64,000 nt of DNA, from contig OZ244854.1 in the NCBI GenBank assembly GCA_965220985.1, forward strand, positions 2,108,001 through 2,172,000, written 5' to 3'. The notes beneath the pieces were generated by a model that ran no database searches, had not been told where the DNA came from, and saw only the letters and a list, made by a program, of their open reading frames with translations. This DNA comes from JAPPHA01 sp965220985. GTDB lineage: Bacteria; Pseudomonadota; Alphaproteobacteria; Rhodobacterales; Rhodobacteraceae. Within the stretch, counting starts at the first letter, position 1, and each line of letters begins with the position of its first letter. A program made the position numbers and the translations under genes. Of this stretch, positions 42,300 through 51,641 are shown piece by piece.

Positions 42300-45092
42300 T
42301 CAGCCCGTGGCTACAGTGGGTGGCGACGGTCTCGTCTCCGATGCCGGCTCGACCCTGGCGGCCGAAAACTTGAACTCCGGAATCTTGCCGAACGGATCGA
42401 GCGCCGGATTTGTCAGGACATTGGCGGCCGCCTCGACATAGGCAAAGGGCACGAACACCATGTCGTCGGAAACCGCCCGATCTTCCCGCGCCATGATCGT
42501 GATCGATCCACGCCGCGTCGAGATCCTGACATGATCGCCCGCCGCGACGCCCAGTCGAACGAGCGTCCGCGGGTTCAACGAGCATGACGCTTCGGGCTCG
42601 AGCGCGTCAAGCACGCTGGCGCGACGAGTCATCGATCCCGTGTGCCAGTGCTCGAGCTGTCGCCCGGTCGTGAGGATCATCGGGAACTCCTCGTCCGGGA
42701 CATCGTCGGGAGGCACGATCCCCGCCGGCGTGAATCGCGCGCGTCCCTGCGGTCGGGGGAAGCCGTCGCCGAAGACGATCGGCTGACCCGGGTCGTCGGG
42801 CGAAGTGGTCGGATAGGTCACGGCGTTCTGCTCTTCGAGGCGGTCCCAGGTGATGTTGTCAAGCGAACCCATGTTCCGCTTCATCTCGGCAAAGACCTCG
42901 CGCGGGTGCGTGTAATCCCATTCAAGTCCGAGACCCTTCGCCATGTCGACGATGATGGCCCAGTCCTCGCGGGCCTCGCCTGGCGGCGCGATGGCAGGAC
43001 GCCCCATCTGGACCTGTCGGTTGGTGTTGGTGACGGTCCCGGTCTTTTCCGCAAAGGCCGAGGCCGGCAGGATGACATCGGCGAAATTGGCGGTTTCCGT
43101 CAGAAAAATGTCCTGCACCACGAGGTGATCGAGTTCGGCCAGCGCCGTTCGGACATGATCGAGGTCGGGGTCCGACATCGCCGGATTCTCGCCAAGAATG
43201 TACATCCCGCGAATGTCGCCGGCATGGACGGCGTCCATGATCTCGACGACCGTCAGCCCGGGTCGGTCCGAAAAATCGCCTGAATCCCAGGTGGCGGTGA
43301 ACTTGCGGCGCACGTCATCGCTCGTGACGGTCTGGTAGTCGGGCAGGAACATCGGGATTAACCCGGCGTCCGATGCGCCCTGGACGTTGTTCTGTCCCCG
43401 AAGCGGGTGAAGTCCGGTGCCCGGGCGGCCGACATGGCCGGTCATCAGCGCCAGTGAAATCAGGCAGCGCGAATTGTCGGTGCCGTGCACGTGCTGAGAA
43501 ATCCCCATCCCCCAGAAGATCATTCCGGCGCGTGCCCGTGCGAACGTTCGGGCGACGGCCCTGAGTTCATCGGCGGGGATTCCGCAGATGTCCTGCATCG
43601 CTTCTGGCGGGAATCCGGCCAGATGGGCTTTCTGGGCCTCCCAGTTTTCGGTGTAGGCATCGATGTACTGGCGATCGTACATCTCCTCCTCGACGATCAC
43701 GTTCATGATCGCGTTCAGCATCGAGACATCGGTCCCGGGACGGAACTGGAGCATGTGGGAGGCATGGCGCTTGAGCGCCTGCCCGCGCGGGTCCATCACG
43801 ATGAGCTTGCCGCCGCGCTTGGAAAACTGCTTGAAATACGTCGCCGCGACCGGATGATTCTCGATCGGGTTGGCCCCGATCACGATCGCGACATCGGCGT
43901 TCTCGATCTCGTTGAAGGTTGCTGTCACCGCCCCCGAGCCGACGTTCTCCATCAGAGCCGCGACCGATGACGCGTGACACAGCCGCGTGCAGTGATCGAC
44001 ATTGTTGTGACCGAAACCCTGCCGGATCAGCTTCTGAAACAGGTAGGCCTCCTCGTTGGTGCACTTGGCCGATCCGAATCCCGCGACCGCCTCGCCGCCG
44101 TGCGCATCCCGAATTCGTGCCAGTCCGCCAGTTGCGGCCTCGAGCGCTTCTTCCCAGCTCGCGATGCGGAAATGCTCGAGCGGGTTTGCCGGATCGACGT
44201 CGAGGCGCTTGGGTCGGTCGCTGCGCCGAATGAGCGGATGCTTCAGTCGATGTTCGTGATGCACGTAGTCGAACCCGAAGCGTCCCTTGACGCACAGGCG
44301 CTGTTCGTTGGCGGGTCCATTGGCGCCATCAACCCTTCGGATCCGGTTGTCCTTGACCTGAAGCGTGATCTGGCAGCCGACGCCGCAGAACGGACAGACC
44401 GAGTCGACGGAACGATCGATGTCGTTGTTGTCTCCGGCCTGCCTGTCATCGAGCATCGAAGCCGGCATCAAGGCCCCGGTCGGACACGCCTGGACGCATT
44501 CGCCGCAGGCAACGCATGTCGAGTTTCCCATCGGATCGTTCATGTCGAAGACGATCTGAGCGTCATGGCCGCGCCCGGCCATGCCGATCACGTCATTCGC
44601 CTGGACCTCCCGACACGCCCGCACGCACAGATTGCAGTGAATGCACGCATCGAGATTGACCCTCATGGCCACGTGACTGTCGTCGAGGAGGGGAACGCGG
44701 GTGGGTTCGACCGCCGGGAAACGCGACGCCGAGACGCTCTGCTTGTCGGCCATCTCCCAGAAGTGCGACGATCGATCGTGGGCCTCGTCACGGGACGGCT
44801 GATCGGCGAGCAGCAGTTCCGCGACCAGCTTTCGCGCCTTGACGGCGCGGTGGCTTGCGGTGCGCACCACCATGCCTTCGCTCGGTTCCCTGATGCACGA
44901 TGCGGCCAGCGTTCGTTCGCCTTCGATTTCAACCATGCAGGCACGGCAGTTCCCGTCGGCCCGATAACCTGGCTGGTCGGCGTGGCAGAGATGCGGAATC
45001 AGCGTACCCTGGCTCTTCGCCACGTCCCAGATGGTCTCGCCCGGTTGCGCCGTGACGGCGGTATCATCCAGGATGAACTTGACTTCTGGCAT
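42300..45092 (-). CDS. Formate dehydrogenase alpha subunit (molybdopterin, Cys type)
   Basis: 930 residues. The N-terminal [2Fe-2S] domain has HLCHADQPGYRADGNCRACM (Cys 36, 49, 52). A ferredoxin-like part follows with CIHCNLCVRACREVQ and CVACGECVQACPTG, then a [4Fe-4S] motif CPFCGVGC and the molybdopterin domain with DHCTRLCHASS, where Cys (not selenocysteine) would ligate the metal. This is the FdsA/FdhA layout of cytosolic formate dehydrogenases. ATG 45092 with GAGG 5 bases upstream gives the family start MPEVKFILDD. No beta/gamma flavin subunits or FdhD lie in the window, so its electron acceptor is open. Confidence 0.9.
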   Translation of the reverse strand: MPEVKFILDDTAVTAQPGETIWDVAKSQGTLIPHLCHADQPGYRADGNCRACMVEIEGERTLAASCIREPSEGMVVRTASHRAVKARKLVAELLLADQPSRDEAHDRSSHFWEMADKQSVSASRFPAVEPTRVPLLDDSHVAMRVNLDACIHCNLCVRACREVQANDVIGMAGRGHDAQIVFDMNDPMGNSTCVACGECVQACPTGALMPASMLDDRQAGDNNDIDRSVDSVCPFCGVGCQITLQVKDNRIRRVDGANGPANEQRLCVKGRFGFDYVHHEHRLKHPLIRRSDRPKRLDVDPANPLEHFRIASWEEALEAATGGLARIRDAHGGEAVAGFGSAKCTNEEAYLFQKLIRQGFGHNNVDHCTRLCHASSVAALMENVGSGAVTATFNEIENADVAIVIGANPIENHPVAATYFKQFSKRGGKLIVMDPRGQALKRHASHMLQFRPGTDVSMLNAIMNVIVEEEMYDRQYIDAYTENWEAQKAHLAGFPPEAMQDICGIPADELRAVARTFARARAGMIFWGMGISQHVHGTDNSRCLISLALMTGHVGRPGTGLHPLRGQNNVQGASDAGLIPMFLPDYQTVTSDDVRRKFTATWDSGDFSDRPGLTVVEIMDAVHAGDIRGMYILGENPAMSDPDLDHVRTALAELDHLVVQDIFLTETANFADVILPASAFAEKTGTVTNTNRQVQMGRPAIAPPGEAREDWAIIVDMAKGLGLEWDYTHPREVFAEMKRNMGSLDNITWDRLEEQNAVTYPTTSPDDPGQPIVFGDGFPRPQGRARFTPAGIVPPDDVPDEEFPMILTTGRQLEHWHTGSMTRRASVLDALEPEASCSLNPRTLVRLGVAAGDHVRISTRRGSITIMAREDRAVSDDMVFVPFAYVEAAANVLTNPALDPFGKIPEFKFSAARVEPASETRPSPPTVATG

Positions 45093-45400
45093 GGTGTCCT
45101 CGCGGCTGTCCGTCGACTTGCTGGCAGTGAAAACTCCTACACCGAAGTGCCGGATGGGTGCAATTCGCATGTGACCCCAGAACCTTTTCACGGAACCCAA
45201 GCTTGGCCGGTCCGAAACACCTGAGGTGTTTGTCCGTGATATCGAGGGTGAGGGGCAGGACTCGCGGCCCAACAAGTCGTTGATGCAGATTGCTTCTTGC
45301 CTCGCCGATTCCGCTTGTTCATCCGTTTGACAGATCAGAACCATCAACCTAGTGTCATGGGCGGTCGACATGCATCTGGAAATGTCCGGAGATCCATGGA
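45093..45400. other. Divergent regulatory region between formate dehydrogenase and WD40-cytochrome genes
   Basis: A 308-base intergenic segment with no supported gene. It contains the perfect palindrome described separately at 45215-45231, which lies roughly midway between the two start codons (123 and 170 bases away). Confidence 0.5.
45215..45231. promoter_or_regulatory. Perfect palindrome, candidate operator
   Basis: AAACACCT-G-AGGTGTTT: two perfect 8-base arms around one base. Position and symmetry fit a dimeric regulator acting on the divergent fdh and WD40-cytochrome genes. I do not match it to a known consensus with certainty, and no regulator gene is adjacent. Confidence 0.5.
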
Positions 45401-46762
45401 GTGTCAGTGACAGTCGCGCCCATTTTTAGAACCCCTGCTGGCCTTTGGGTCACCGCATGCGCGTCGCTCCTGTTGGCGGTGCATGGCGGTTTCGAGGCGG
45501 CAGCGCAGGACGGCGGCTTTTTCAAGCTGTCCGGGCATGGCGGTCCGATCAAGGCGATCGACGTCTCGATGGAAAACGGCCGCATTCTCACGGCAAGTTT
45601 CGACTATTCCGTCGGTGCGTGGAAAGGGAGCACGCCGCAATGGCTCGAGGGTCACAATGCGGCGGTCAACGCGATCAGATACATCGATTCCCGGACTGCC
45701 GTCTCTGGCGGTGACGACACCGAACTGCGGCTCTGGCATCTGGACTCCGGCCAGTCGACGCGACTTGCCGGCCATCGCGGCAAGATCATGGGGCTCGACG
45801 TGTCTCCGAACAGGCGGACGGTCGCTTCGGCCAGCTGGGACGGGACGATCGGGATCTGGAGTCTCGACGGCAGCGACCAGCCGCGATTCCTGGGCGATTC
45901 CGGCTCGGCGGTGAACGATGTCGTCTTCTCCGACGACGGCTCCACCGTCTATTCGGCATCGAGGGACGGCACCATCCGCCAGTGGAACGTCGAGCGCGGA
46001 ACCGTCGTGCGAAAGGTTGCCAGCCACGGATTCGGGATCAATGTGCTGATCATCGACGAGGCGGCGGGGTGGCTCGCCTATGGTGCGGTCGATGGCGGGA
46101 CGCGGGTTGTCGATCTCGATTCGGCCAGCGTCATTGCCGATCTGACCCTCGACCGCAGACCAATCTTGGCAATGGCGATGTCGCCGGATTCGAGCCGCCT
46201 TGCCGTTGGCGATGGCGACGGGTTCATCATGGTGCTGGATACCGAGGACTGGAGCGTTGCCAAGGATTTCAGGGCCGCGAGCCGCGGACCGGTCTGGGCC
46301 CTCGAGTTTTCGCCCGACGGTCGCAGCATCTATGCAGGGGGAATCGACGACGCGATGTTCGCATGGCCGCTCGATTCCGACGAGCAGATCGAACTCATGG
46401 CTGAGGGAGAGCGAACGTTCCTGATCGATCCGGAGCAGATGAGCAATGGCGAGCGGCAGTTCAATCGCAAGTGCTCGATCTGCCACACTTTGACAGGTGA
46501 CGGGGCCCGCAGGGCGGGGCCGACGCTCGCTGGGGTTTTCGGCAGAAAGGCGGGAGCCGTCGAGGGATACAGCTACACGGGCGTGCTGAAGGCCGGCGAC
46601 ATCGTCTGGTCGGCCGAGACCATCGGAGCCCTGTTCGAACTCGGCCCGGACGTGTTTGTCCCGGGCACGAAGATGCCCATGCAGCGCATCGCAAAGAAGC
46701 AGGATCGGGATGATCTGATCGCTTATCTCGAAATCGCGACAGCCGAGAACGACGACCGTTGA
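45401..46762 (+). CDS. Exported WD40 beta-propeller fused to a c-type cytochrome
   Basis: 453 residues with a GTG start (GGAG about 9 bases upstream). The signal peptide ends near AAAQDGG. Seven WD40-type blades follow (GHGGPIKAIDVS, GHNAAVNAIRYI, GHRGKIMGLDVSPN, and others) to about residue 325. The C-terminal class I cytochrome c has CSICH at about 358-362, GPTLAGVFGRKAG and axial Met in GTKMPMQRI. It is a periplasmic electron carrier or sensor. Divergent from formate dehydrogenase; functional coupling is suggested by position only. Confidence 0.9.
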   Translation: MSVTVAPIFRTPAGLWVTACASLLLAVHGGFEAAAQDGGFFKLSGHGGPIKAIDVSMENGRILTASFDYSVGAWKGSTPQWLEGHNAAVNAIRYIDSRTAVSGGDDTELRLWHLDSGQSTRLAGHRGKIMGLDVSPNRRTVASASWDGTIGIWSLDGSDQPRFLGDSGSAVNDVVFSDDGSTVYSASRDGTIRQWNVERGTVVRKVASHGFGINVLIIDEAAGWLAYGAVDGGTRVVDLDSASVIADLTLDRRPILAMAMSPDSSRLAVGDGDGFIMVLDTEDWSVAKDFRAASRGPVWALEFSPDGRSIYAGGIDDAMFAWPLDSDEQIELMAEGERTFLIDPEQMSNGERQFNRKCSICHTLTGDGARRAGPTLAGVFGRKAGAVEGYSYTGVLKAGDIVWSAETIGALFELGPDVFVPGTKMPMQRIAKKQDRDDLIAYLEIATAENDDR

Positions 46763-46789
46763 GGTCGAACCCGCCACTCGGTCCCCATT

Positions 46790-47884
46790 CTATTCAGGCA
46801 AGTTGAGCGAGGACTTCGCAGGCTCCGCCTCGGCTTCGTCGAGGTCGAGCGAATCGATCACGCTGGCCTGGCGCTTGAGCTTTCCCGCCGAGATCCGGAT
46901 CTGGTCGATGTCCTGGGCGGCCTGCGAGAAATGGCGTTCGAGGTTCTCCACGCGAACCGACAGGCGATCGATGTTTTCGACCAGCGAGCCGGTGATGCTG
47001 CGGAGTTGCGATGCATGCTTGCGCAACCGAACGTCCTTCAGAACCGCGCGCAGGGTGTTCAGCGTTGCCATGCAGGTCGTGGGCGACACGATCCAGACAC
47101 GCTTGCGAAACCCTTCACGCACGACATCGGGGTGGTTGGCATGCAGTTCGGCATAGACGGCTTCGGACGGCAGGAACAGGATGGCGCCGTCCGATGTCTC
47201 TCCCGAGATGATGTACTTGTCGGCGATGTCCGTGATGTGCCGCCGAACCGATGATCGCAGATCGCGCGAGGCGGCACGTTGCTGCTCGTCGGTCTCCGCG
47301 TTGCGAAGCGCTTCCCAGGCTTCGAGCGGAAACTTGCTGTCAATGACGATGTCGCCAGGAGGGTCGGGCATTCGGATGACGCAATCGGCGCGCTTGCCGT
47401 TCGACAGGGTCTTTTGCATGTCGAACGAACCTGGCGGCAGGGCCATCGAGACGATGGCGTGCAACTGGACTTCGCCGAACATGCCCCGCGTCTGCTTGTT
47501 CGAGAGAATGTCCTGCAACGAAAGGATGTCGTTGGAGAGGCCCGTGATCGTGTCCTGGGCCTTGTCCATGGTTTGAAGTCGAGTGCGGAGTTCGCCCAGC
47601 GATTCCTTCGTGTCTTTCGCGACATCGGTCATGGTTCTGCCGATTTCGGCGAAATTCTGGTGCTGTGAACTGTTGACGTGTTGAATGCTGCCTTCGAGCC
47701 TGTTCAGGCTGTCGGCGACGCTCCTGAGCGTGTTCTCGCGGGTCATGTCGGCCGATCGGTTTCGACTGTCGGCCCGGACCCTGAAGAACAATGCGAGGCC
47801 TGCCACAAGACACCCCGCCGTGCTCAGGACTGCAACGACCGCGATCGCGGTCCACAAGGTCGAATCGAGGCCGGCTGCGCTCAT
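46790..47884 (-). CDS. rmuC: DNA recombination protein RmuC homologue
   Basis: 364 residues. An N-terminal membrane helix (LWTAIAVVAVLSTAGCLVAG), a coiled-coil region (LEGSIQHVNSSQHQNFAEIG) and the RmuC nuclease-like domain: LSNKQTRGMFGEVQLHAIVS, DCVIRMPDPPGDIVIDSKFP, ILFLPSEAVYAELHANHPDV, VWIVSPTTCMATLNTLRAVL. In E. coli RmuC limits inversions at short repeats. Length is near the short end for the family. Convergent with the WD40-cytochrome gene. Confidence 0.93.
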   Translation of the reverse strand: MSAAGLDSTLWTAIAVVAVLSTAGCLVAGLALFFRVRADSRNRSADMTRENTLRSVADSLNRLEGSIQHVNSSQHQNFAEIGRTMTDVAKDTKESLGELRTRLQTMDKAQDTITGLSNDILSLQDILSNKQTRGMFGEVQLHAIVSMALPPGSFDMQKTLSNGKRADCVIRMPDPPGDIVIDSKFPLEAWEALRNAETDEQQRAASRDLRSSVRRHITDIADKYIISGETSDGAILFLPSEAVYAELHANHPDVVREGFRKRVWIVSPTTCMATLNTLRAVLKDVRLRKHASQLRSITGSLVENIDRLSVRVENLERHFSQAAQDIDQIRISAGKLKRQASVIDSLDLDEAEAEPAKSSLNLPE

Positions 47885-47953
47885 GCAACCACGCCTGATA
47901 CGAGGCGAACGATCACGCGGGCGGACCTGGCGGCCTGTGGAAACTGACCTCGA

Positions 47954-49849
47954 TCAGCGACGACCGAACATCCGTTCAATATCGGCAAGCTTGAGTTCCA
48001 CGTAGGTTGGCCTGCCGTGATTGCACTGACCCGAGTAGGGATTCCCCTCCATTTCGCGAAGCAGCGCGTTCATTTCCAGCGTCGAGAGGTTGCGACCGGC
48101 ACGGATCGATCGATGGCACGACATGACCGAGAGCAAGCGATCGATCCGGTCTCCGAGCGCATTGCTTTGGCCCGAGTCAGCGAGTTCGTCGCAAATGTCC
48201 CTGATCATTGCCTCGATGTTGAAATCGCCGAGGATCGCCGGAACCTCGCGAACGCAGACCGCCGAGCCACCGAATTCCTCGACCTGCAGTCGAAGCTTCG
48301 CGAGATCATCGGCGATCTCGAGTATGTTCTCCCGATCCTGCTGCTCCAGGTTGACGACCTCCGGGATCAGCAAGGGTTGGCCGTTGACGGTGCCTCCCGT
48401 CACCTGTGACTTGAATCTCTCGTAAACGAGGCGTTCGTGGGCCGCGTGCTGGTCGACGATGAGCATGCCGTCACGGGTTTCGGACACGATGTAGTTGCCG
48501 TGCAGCTGCGCGCGGGCGGAACCGAAGGGCGAGTCCTCGAATAGCGCGGCGCTTCCCTGGTCTCCTTCGGCCCTGGTCGTTCCGCTCGCGGAAGCGGAGG
48601 GGTTTGCGGGCGCGGGAGAATCACCTGGAACGGCTTCTCCCGGGAGTGGATCGGGCAAGCCGTCGGGGCGTTGTATGTCGAAGCCGAGAGAGATCGCCTG
48701 CTGGCTCGGGCGACTGCGGTTGAGGACCTGCTGGCCGGTCGGCGCCTCCGGCTTGGCCGCATTGACGAACTCCGATGATATGCGCACCGATGTCCGCTGG
48801 CCTTCGGACTTGAGAACCTCGCGCACGCCCGTGAAGATCAGGTTTCGCACGATTCGAGGTTCGCGAAACCGGACTTCGGCCTTGGCCGGGTGGACGTTGA
48901 CATCGACACGGTCGGGGTCGCAGTCGAGGAAGAGAACCGCTGCCGGATGCCGACCTCTGGTCAAAAGATCCGAATAGGCGCCACGGATCGTCCCTGAAAA
49001 CAGCTTGTCCTTGACGGAACGGCCATTGACGAAGAGGAATTGCGATGTCGCCGACCCTCGGGAGTAGGTTGGCAGCGCGACGTAGCCGCTGAGCGCGTAA
49101 CCTTGGGTCGTGGCATCGACGGGAAAGGAGCTCTTGACGAACTCTTCGCCGACGATGGTTCTCGAGCGAGAGCGCAGGGCTTCTTCCGGGGTGCCAGCCT
49201 CCCGGTCTGCCCGAAATTTCATGCGACCCGCGCCACCGCCCGAGACGTCGTGCAGGGTGAAGGCGACTTCAGGTGCGGCCATTGCCATCCGTCTAATCGT
49301 TGCGTGTATTTCGCGCGCCTCCGCCGTGTCGCTGCGAAGAAACTTGAGTCTTGCTGGAATCGCCCGGAAGAGCCCGGTGAGCTCGACGACGGTTCCCGAG
49401 GACAGGGCGGCAGGTTCCACTGCCTGAGCCACGCCGGCATCGACGATGATCGAGGCGGCGGCAGGGCTTCCCGTTGCTCTTGATTTCACCATCAGGCGGC
49501 CGGTTGCGCCCATGGCGGCGAGCGCTTCGCCGCGGAACCCGAAACTGCGAATGTTCACGAGATCGGAGCCGTCGATCTTGGAGGTCGCGTGGTTGCGCAC
49601 GGCGAGCGGCAGCTGGTCGGCTGGAATGCCGTGGCCGTCATCGGTGACGCGAATGAGGGTCTTGCCGCCGTCGGCGTAGGCGACGCTGATCGTGGTCGCC
49701 CCGGCGTCGAGGGAATTCTCGACCAGTTCCTTGATCACAGACGCGGGCCGTTCCACGACTTCGCCGGCGGCAATTCGGTGCACCGCCGCATCGTCGAGTT
49801 GCCGAATTCGCCGATTCGGGGTCTCGGTTTCTGTCGCGTTTTGTTCCAT
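47954..49849 (-). CDS. mutL: DNA mismatch repair protein MutL (endonuclease type)
   Basis: 631 residues. GHKL ATPase motifs: RIAAGEVVERPASVIKELVE, NSLDAGAT, VTDDGHGI, TSKIDGSDL, SFGFRGEALA. Transducer domain: FVNGRSVKDKL, DVNVHPAKAEVRF. The C-terminal dimer domain has DQHAAHERLVYE (about 460), the DQHA(x)2E(x)4E nuclease motif found in bacteria without MutH, and GQCNHGRPTYVEL. The start ATG 49849 gives the normal short N-terminus; the open frame beyond it is not conserved. rmuC lies downstream on the same strand. Confidence 0.96.
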   Translation of the reverse strand: MEQNATETETPNRRIRQLDDAAVHRIAAGEVVERPASVIKELVENSLDAGATTISVAYADGGKTLIRVTDDGHGIPADQLPLAVRNHATSKIDGSDLVNIRSFGFRGEALAAMGATGRLMVKSRATGSPAAASIIVDAGVAQAVEPAALSSGTVVELTGLFRAIPARLKFLRSDTAEAREIHATIRRMAMAAPEVAFTLHDVSGGGAGRMKFRADREAGTPEEALRSRSRTIVGEEFVKSSFPVDATTQGYALSGYVALPTYSRGSATSQFLFVNGRSVKDKLFSGTIRGAYSDLLTRGRHPAAVLFLDCDPDRVDVNVHPAKAEVRFREPRIVRNLIFTGVREVLKSEGQRTSVRISSEFVNAAKPEAPTGQQVLNRSRPSQQAISLGFDIQRPDGLPDPLPGEAVPGDSPAPANPSASASGTTRAEGDQGSAALFEDSPFGSARAQLHGNYIVSETRDGMLIVDQHAAHERLVYERFKSQVTGGTVNGQPLLIPEVVNLEQQDRENILEIADDLAKLRLQVEEFGGSAVCVREVPAILGDFNIEAMIRDICDELADSGQSNALGDRIDRLLSVMSCHRSIRAGRNLSTLEMNALLREMEGNPYSGQCNHGRPTYVELKLADIERMFGRR

Positions 49850-50176
49850 CGCCGCAATGATACCACGACCGAGGGGGCAGTCGAATGGCAATTGTGACGG
49901 ATCGTGCAGGCTTCTGGGCCCGAATTCCGGTCTGTCCGGTCCGGATCGCGAGGCGAGCTCTCGATGCGGGACGAGGGCCGCGAGGTTCCTGTTGTCGAAA
50001 CCGGTCTTGCTCCGTAAGGGCATGTGGAGAGAGCGAAAGGACCGAGCGAAGCGCTGAAGGGAAGCAATTCCGATCTCAGGCACGTGACCGGCCTCCAAGG
50101 TCGACGGGTTGAGGCAGCGTCAAGAGCCATCTGACGGCCCCAAGAGTAACCAGTTGAAATCGGGCGAGGAAAGAGA
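49850..50176. other. Divergent spacer between mutL and ectC
   Basis: No gene is supported in these 327 bases. The sequence directly before ectC (GAGGAAAGAGAATG) supplies its ribosome binding site. I see no clear promoter pair by eye. Confidence 0.4.
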
Positions 50177-50572
50177 ATGATCGTGCGAACGGTGAACGAC
50201 CTCAAGGAGCGCGGATCCTTTAGAGAGAAACCCGGTGTCTGGAGCAGCGCCCGATACCTGCTCAGCGATGACCGGATGGGGTTTACCGTGACCGAGACAA
50301 GGGTTGCTGCCGGGTCGTCACAAACAATGGAATACAAGCATCACGTCGAAGCCAATCTGATCATCGAGGGAAGGGGGAGCGTGACGGAGATCGAAACAGG
50401 CGCAGTTCACCGTCTGGAACCGGGCACCATGTACGCGCTTGACTGCCACGACCGTCACCGCATTGACGCCGAAACCGACATGAGAATCGTGTGCGTGTTC
50501 CTGCCAGCACTGGACGGGCCGGAGACCCATGACGAAGACGGTTCCTATCCGGCTCCTCGCGCTCGCGGGTGA
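50177..50572 (+). CDS. ectC: L-ectoine synthase, stand-alone
   Basis: A 131-residue cupin that cyclises N-gamma-acetyl-diaminobutyrate to the osmolyte ectoine. Family features: MIVR start, YKHHVEANLIIEGRGSV (metal-binding region), LEPGTMYALDCHDRH, RIVCVFLPAL and the C-terminal ETHDEDGSYP. Full length for EctC. The partner genes ectA and ectB are absent on both sides, so this is an orphan copy. It could use an imported precursor, or the rest of the pathway may be elsewhere. Confidence 0.9.
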   Translation: MIVRTVNDLKERGSFREKPGVWSSARYLLSDDRMGFTVTETRVAAGSSQTMEYKHHVEANLIIEGRGSVTEIETGAVHRLEPGTMYALDCHDRHRIDAETDMRIVCVFLPALDGPETHDEDGSYPAPRARG

Positions 50573-50848
50573 CTCCATGACGCATCCGACACGTCAGTCG
50601 TCCATGCACTCGCGCCATGTGGCGAGGCACCGAGAATCTGATCGGCCGCCGGAGAGTTTCGTCCTGCTACGGTCGTCACTGAACGGCTTGTCTTGGCGGA
50701 CTTGTGGCCGATTGGTGCTGGCAAGTTCGGCTGCGACATCAACTCGCGGCGTCTGACAGGTGATGGCGAGATTCTTCCCCAAGGGTTTTCGAACTCGGAG
50801 TCCGAAATTCGGTTTCGAGTTCTCCTTTGCAAAAGGCGAGCATAAGAC

Positions 50849-51637
50849 ATGAGCTATTCGCAGCAGGAACTCGAGGAGATGACGCAAGAGGTCGAGTCGT
50901 TGGCACGACGAGTAGACGAGATCTCAGACGCGGTGTTCAAGAGGCGATTCAACAACGAGACGGCGATGGAGCATGCCCGTCATGGCCTTGTCTACCGCAT
51001 GGAAATCATGTTGCACTGCGTCCATTGGATGTTTGATACGCTGCCGCCGGAGCGTACCGAAGTCTTGAAAGGGCAGGAAGAGTCGGACGCGACCATTATT
51101 TTGCAGGCGTTCGTGATCAACGCATCCGGATGCATGGACAATCTCGCGATCATCTGGGTCCTGGAACGAAATGTGCGCGGACCCCGTCGGAGTCCACTGC
51201 CGTCGGCAAGGATTGGGCTTGGCAAGAAATACAAGGAGGTTTGGAAATCCTTGCCCGACGACCTCAAGACGATCTTGTCGAGCAACGAGACGTGTCTCAC
51301 GCACCTGGAACGTCGGAGCCACGGACTGGCCCATCGAATTCCTCTGTTTATCATGCCACCGCAACTGGATGCCGACGACAAGGAGGAAGACCGCCGGTTG
51401 GGTGAAATGATCGAAGAGGCAGAGAAACGAAACGACTTCGAAGCGGTAGAGGCGCTGGCCGGCAAGAAAATGGGATTGGGGCGGTTCCTTGCGGAAGCAC
51501 TGTACCCGCATAAACGAGGAGCCCACTCGTTCTGGTTCCATCGTCAGATGCTGGACGACTTTACGGCAATCGAACAACTGACACACTGCATGCTGCAGGA
51601 GTTGGACGGAGTTCCCTCGAAGCATCGGGCAGGTTGA
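50849..51637 (+). CDS. Hypothetical helical protein
   Basis: 262 residues, almost entirely helical and charged, with no signal peptide or membrane segment. An N-terminal coiled-coil-like stretch (LEEMTQEVESLARRVDEIS) is followed by repeated Trp/His/Cys-containing helices (LVYRMEIMLHCVHWMFDTL). I do not recognise the family; the all-helix profile with conserved-looking His/Arg recalls HEPN-type domains, but no Rx4-6H motif is certain. The next gene starts 5 bases after its stop. The 276 bases before it hold no gene. Confidence 0.7.
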   Translation: MSYSQQELEEMTQEVESLARRVDEISDAVFKRRFNNETAMEHARHGLVYRMEIMLHCVHWMFDTLPPERTEVLKGQEESDATIILQAFVINASGCMDNLAIIWVLERNVRGPRRSPLPSARIGLGKKYKEVWKSLPDDLKTILSSNETCLTHLERRSHGLAHRIPLFIMPPQLDADDKEEDRRLGEMIEEAEKRNDFEAVEALAGKKMGLGRFLAEALYPHKRGAHSFWFHRQMLDDFTAIEQLTHCMLQELDGVPSKHRAG

Positions 51638-51641
51638 GGCG

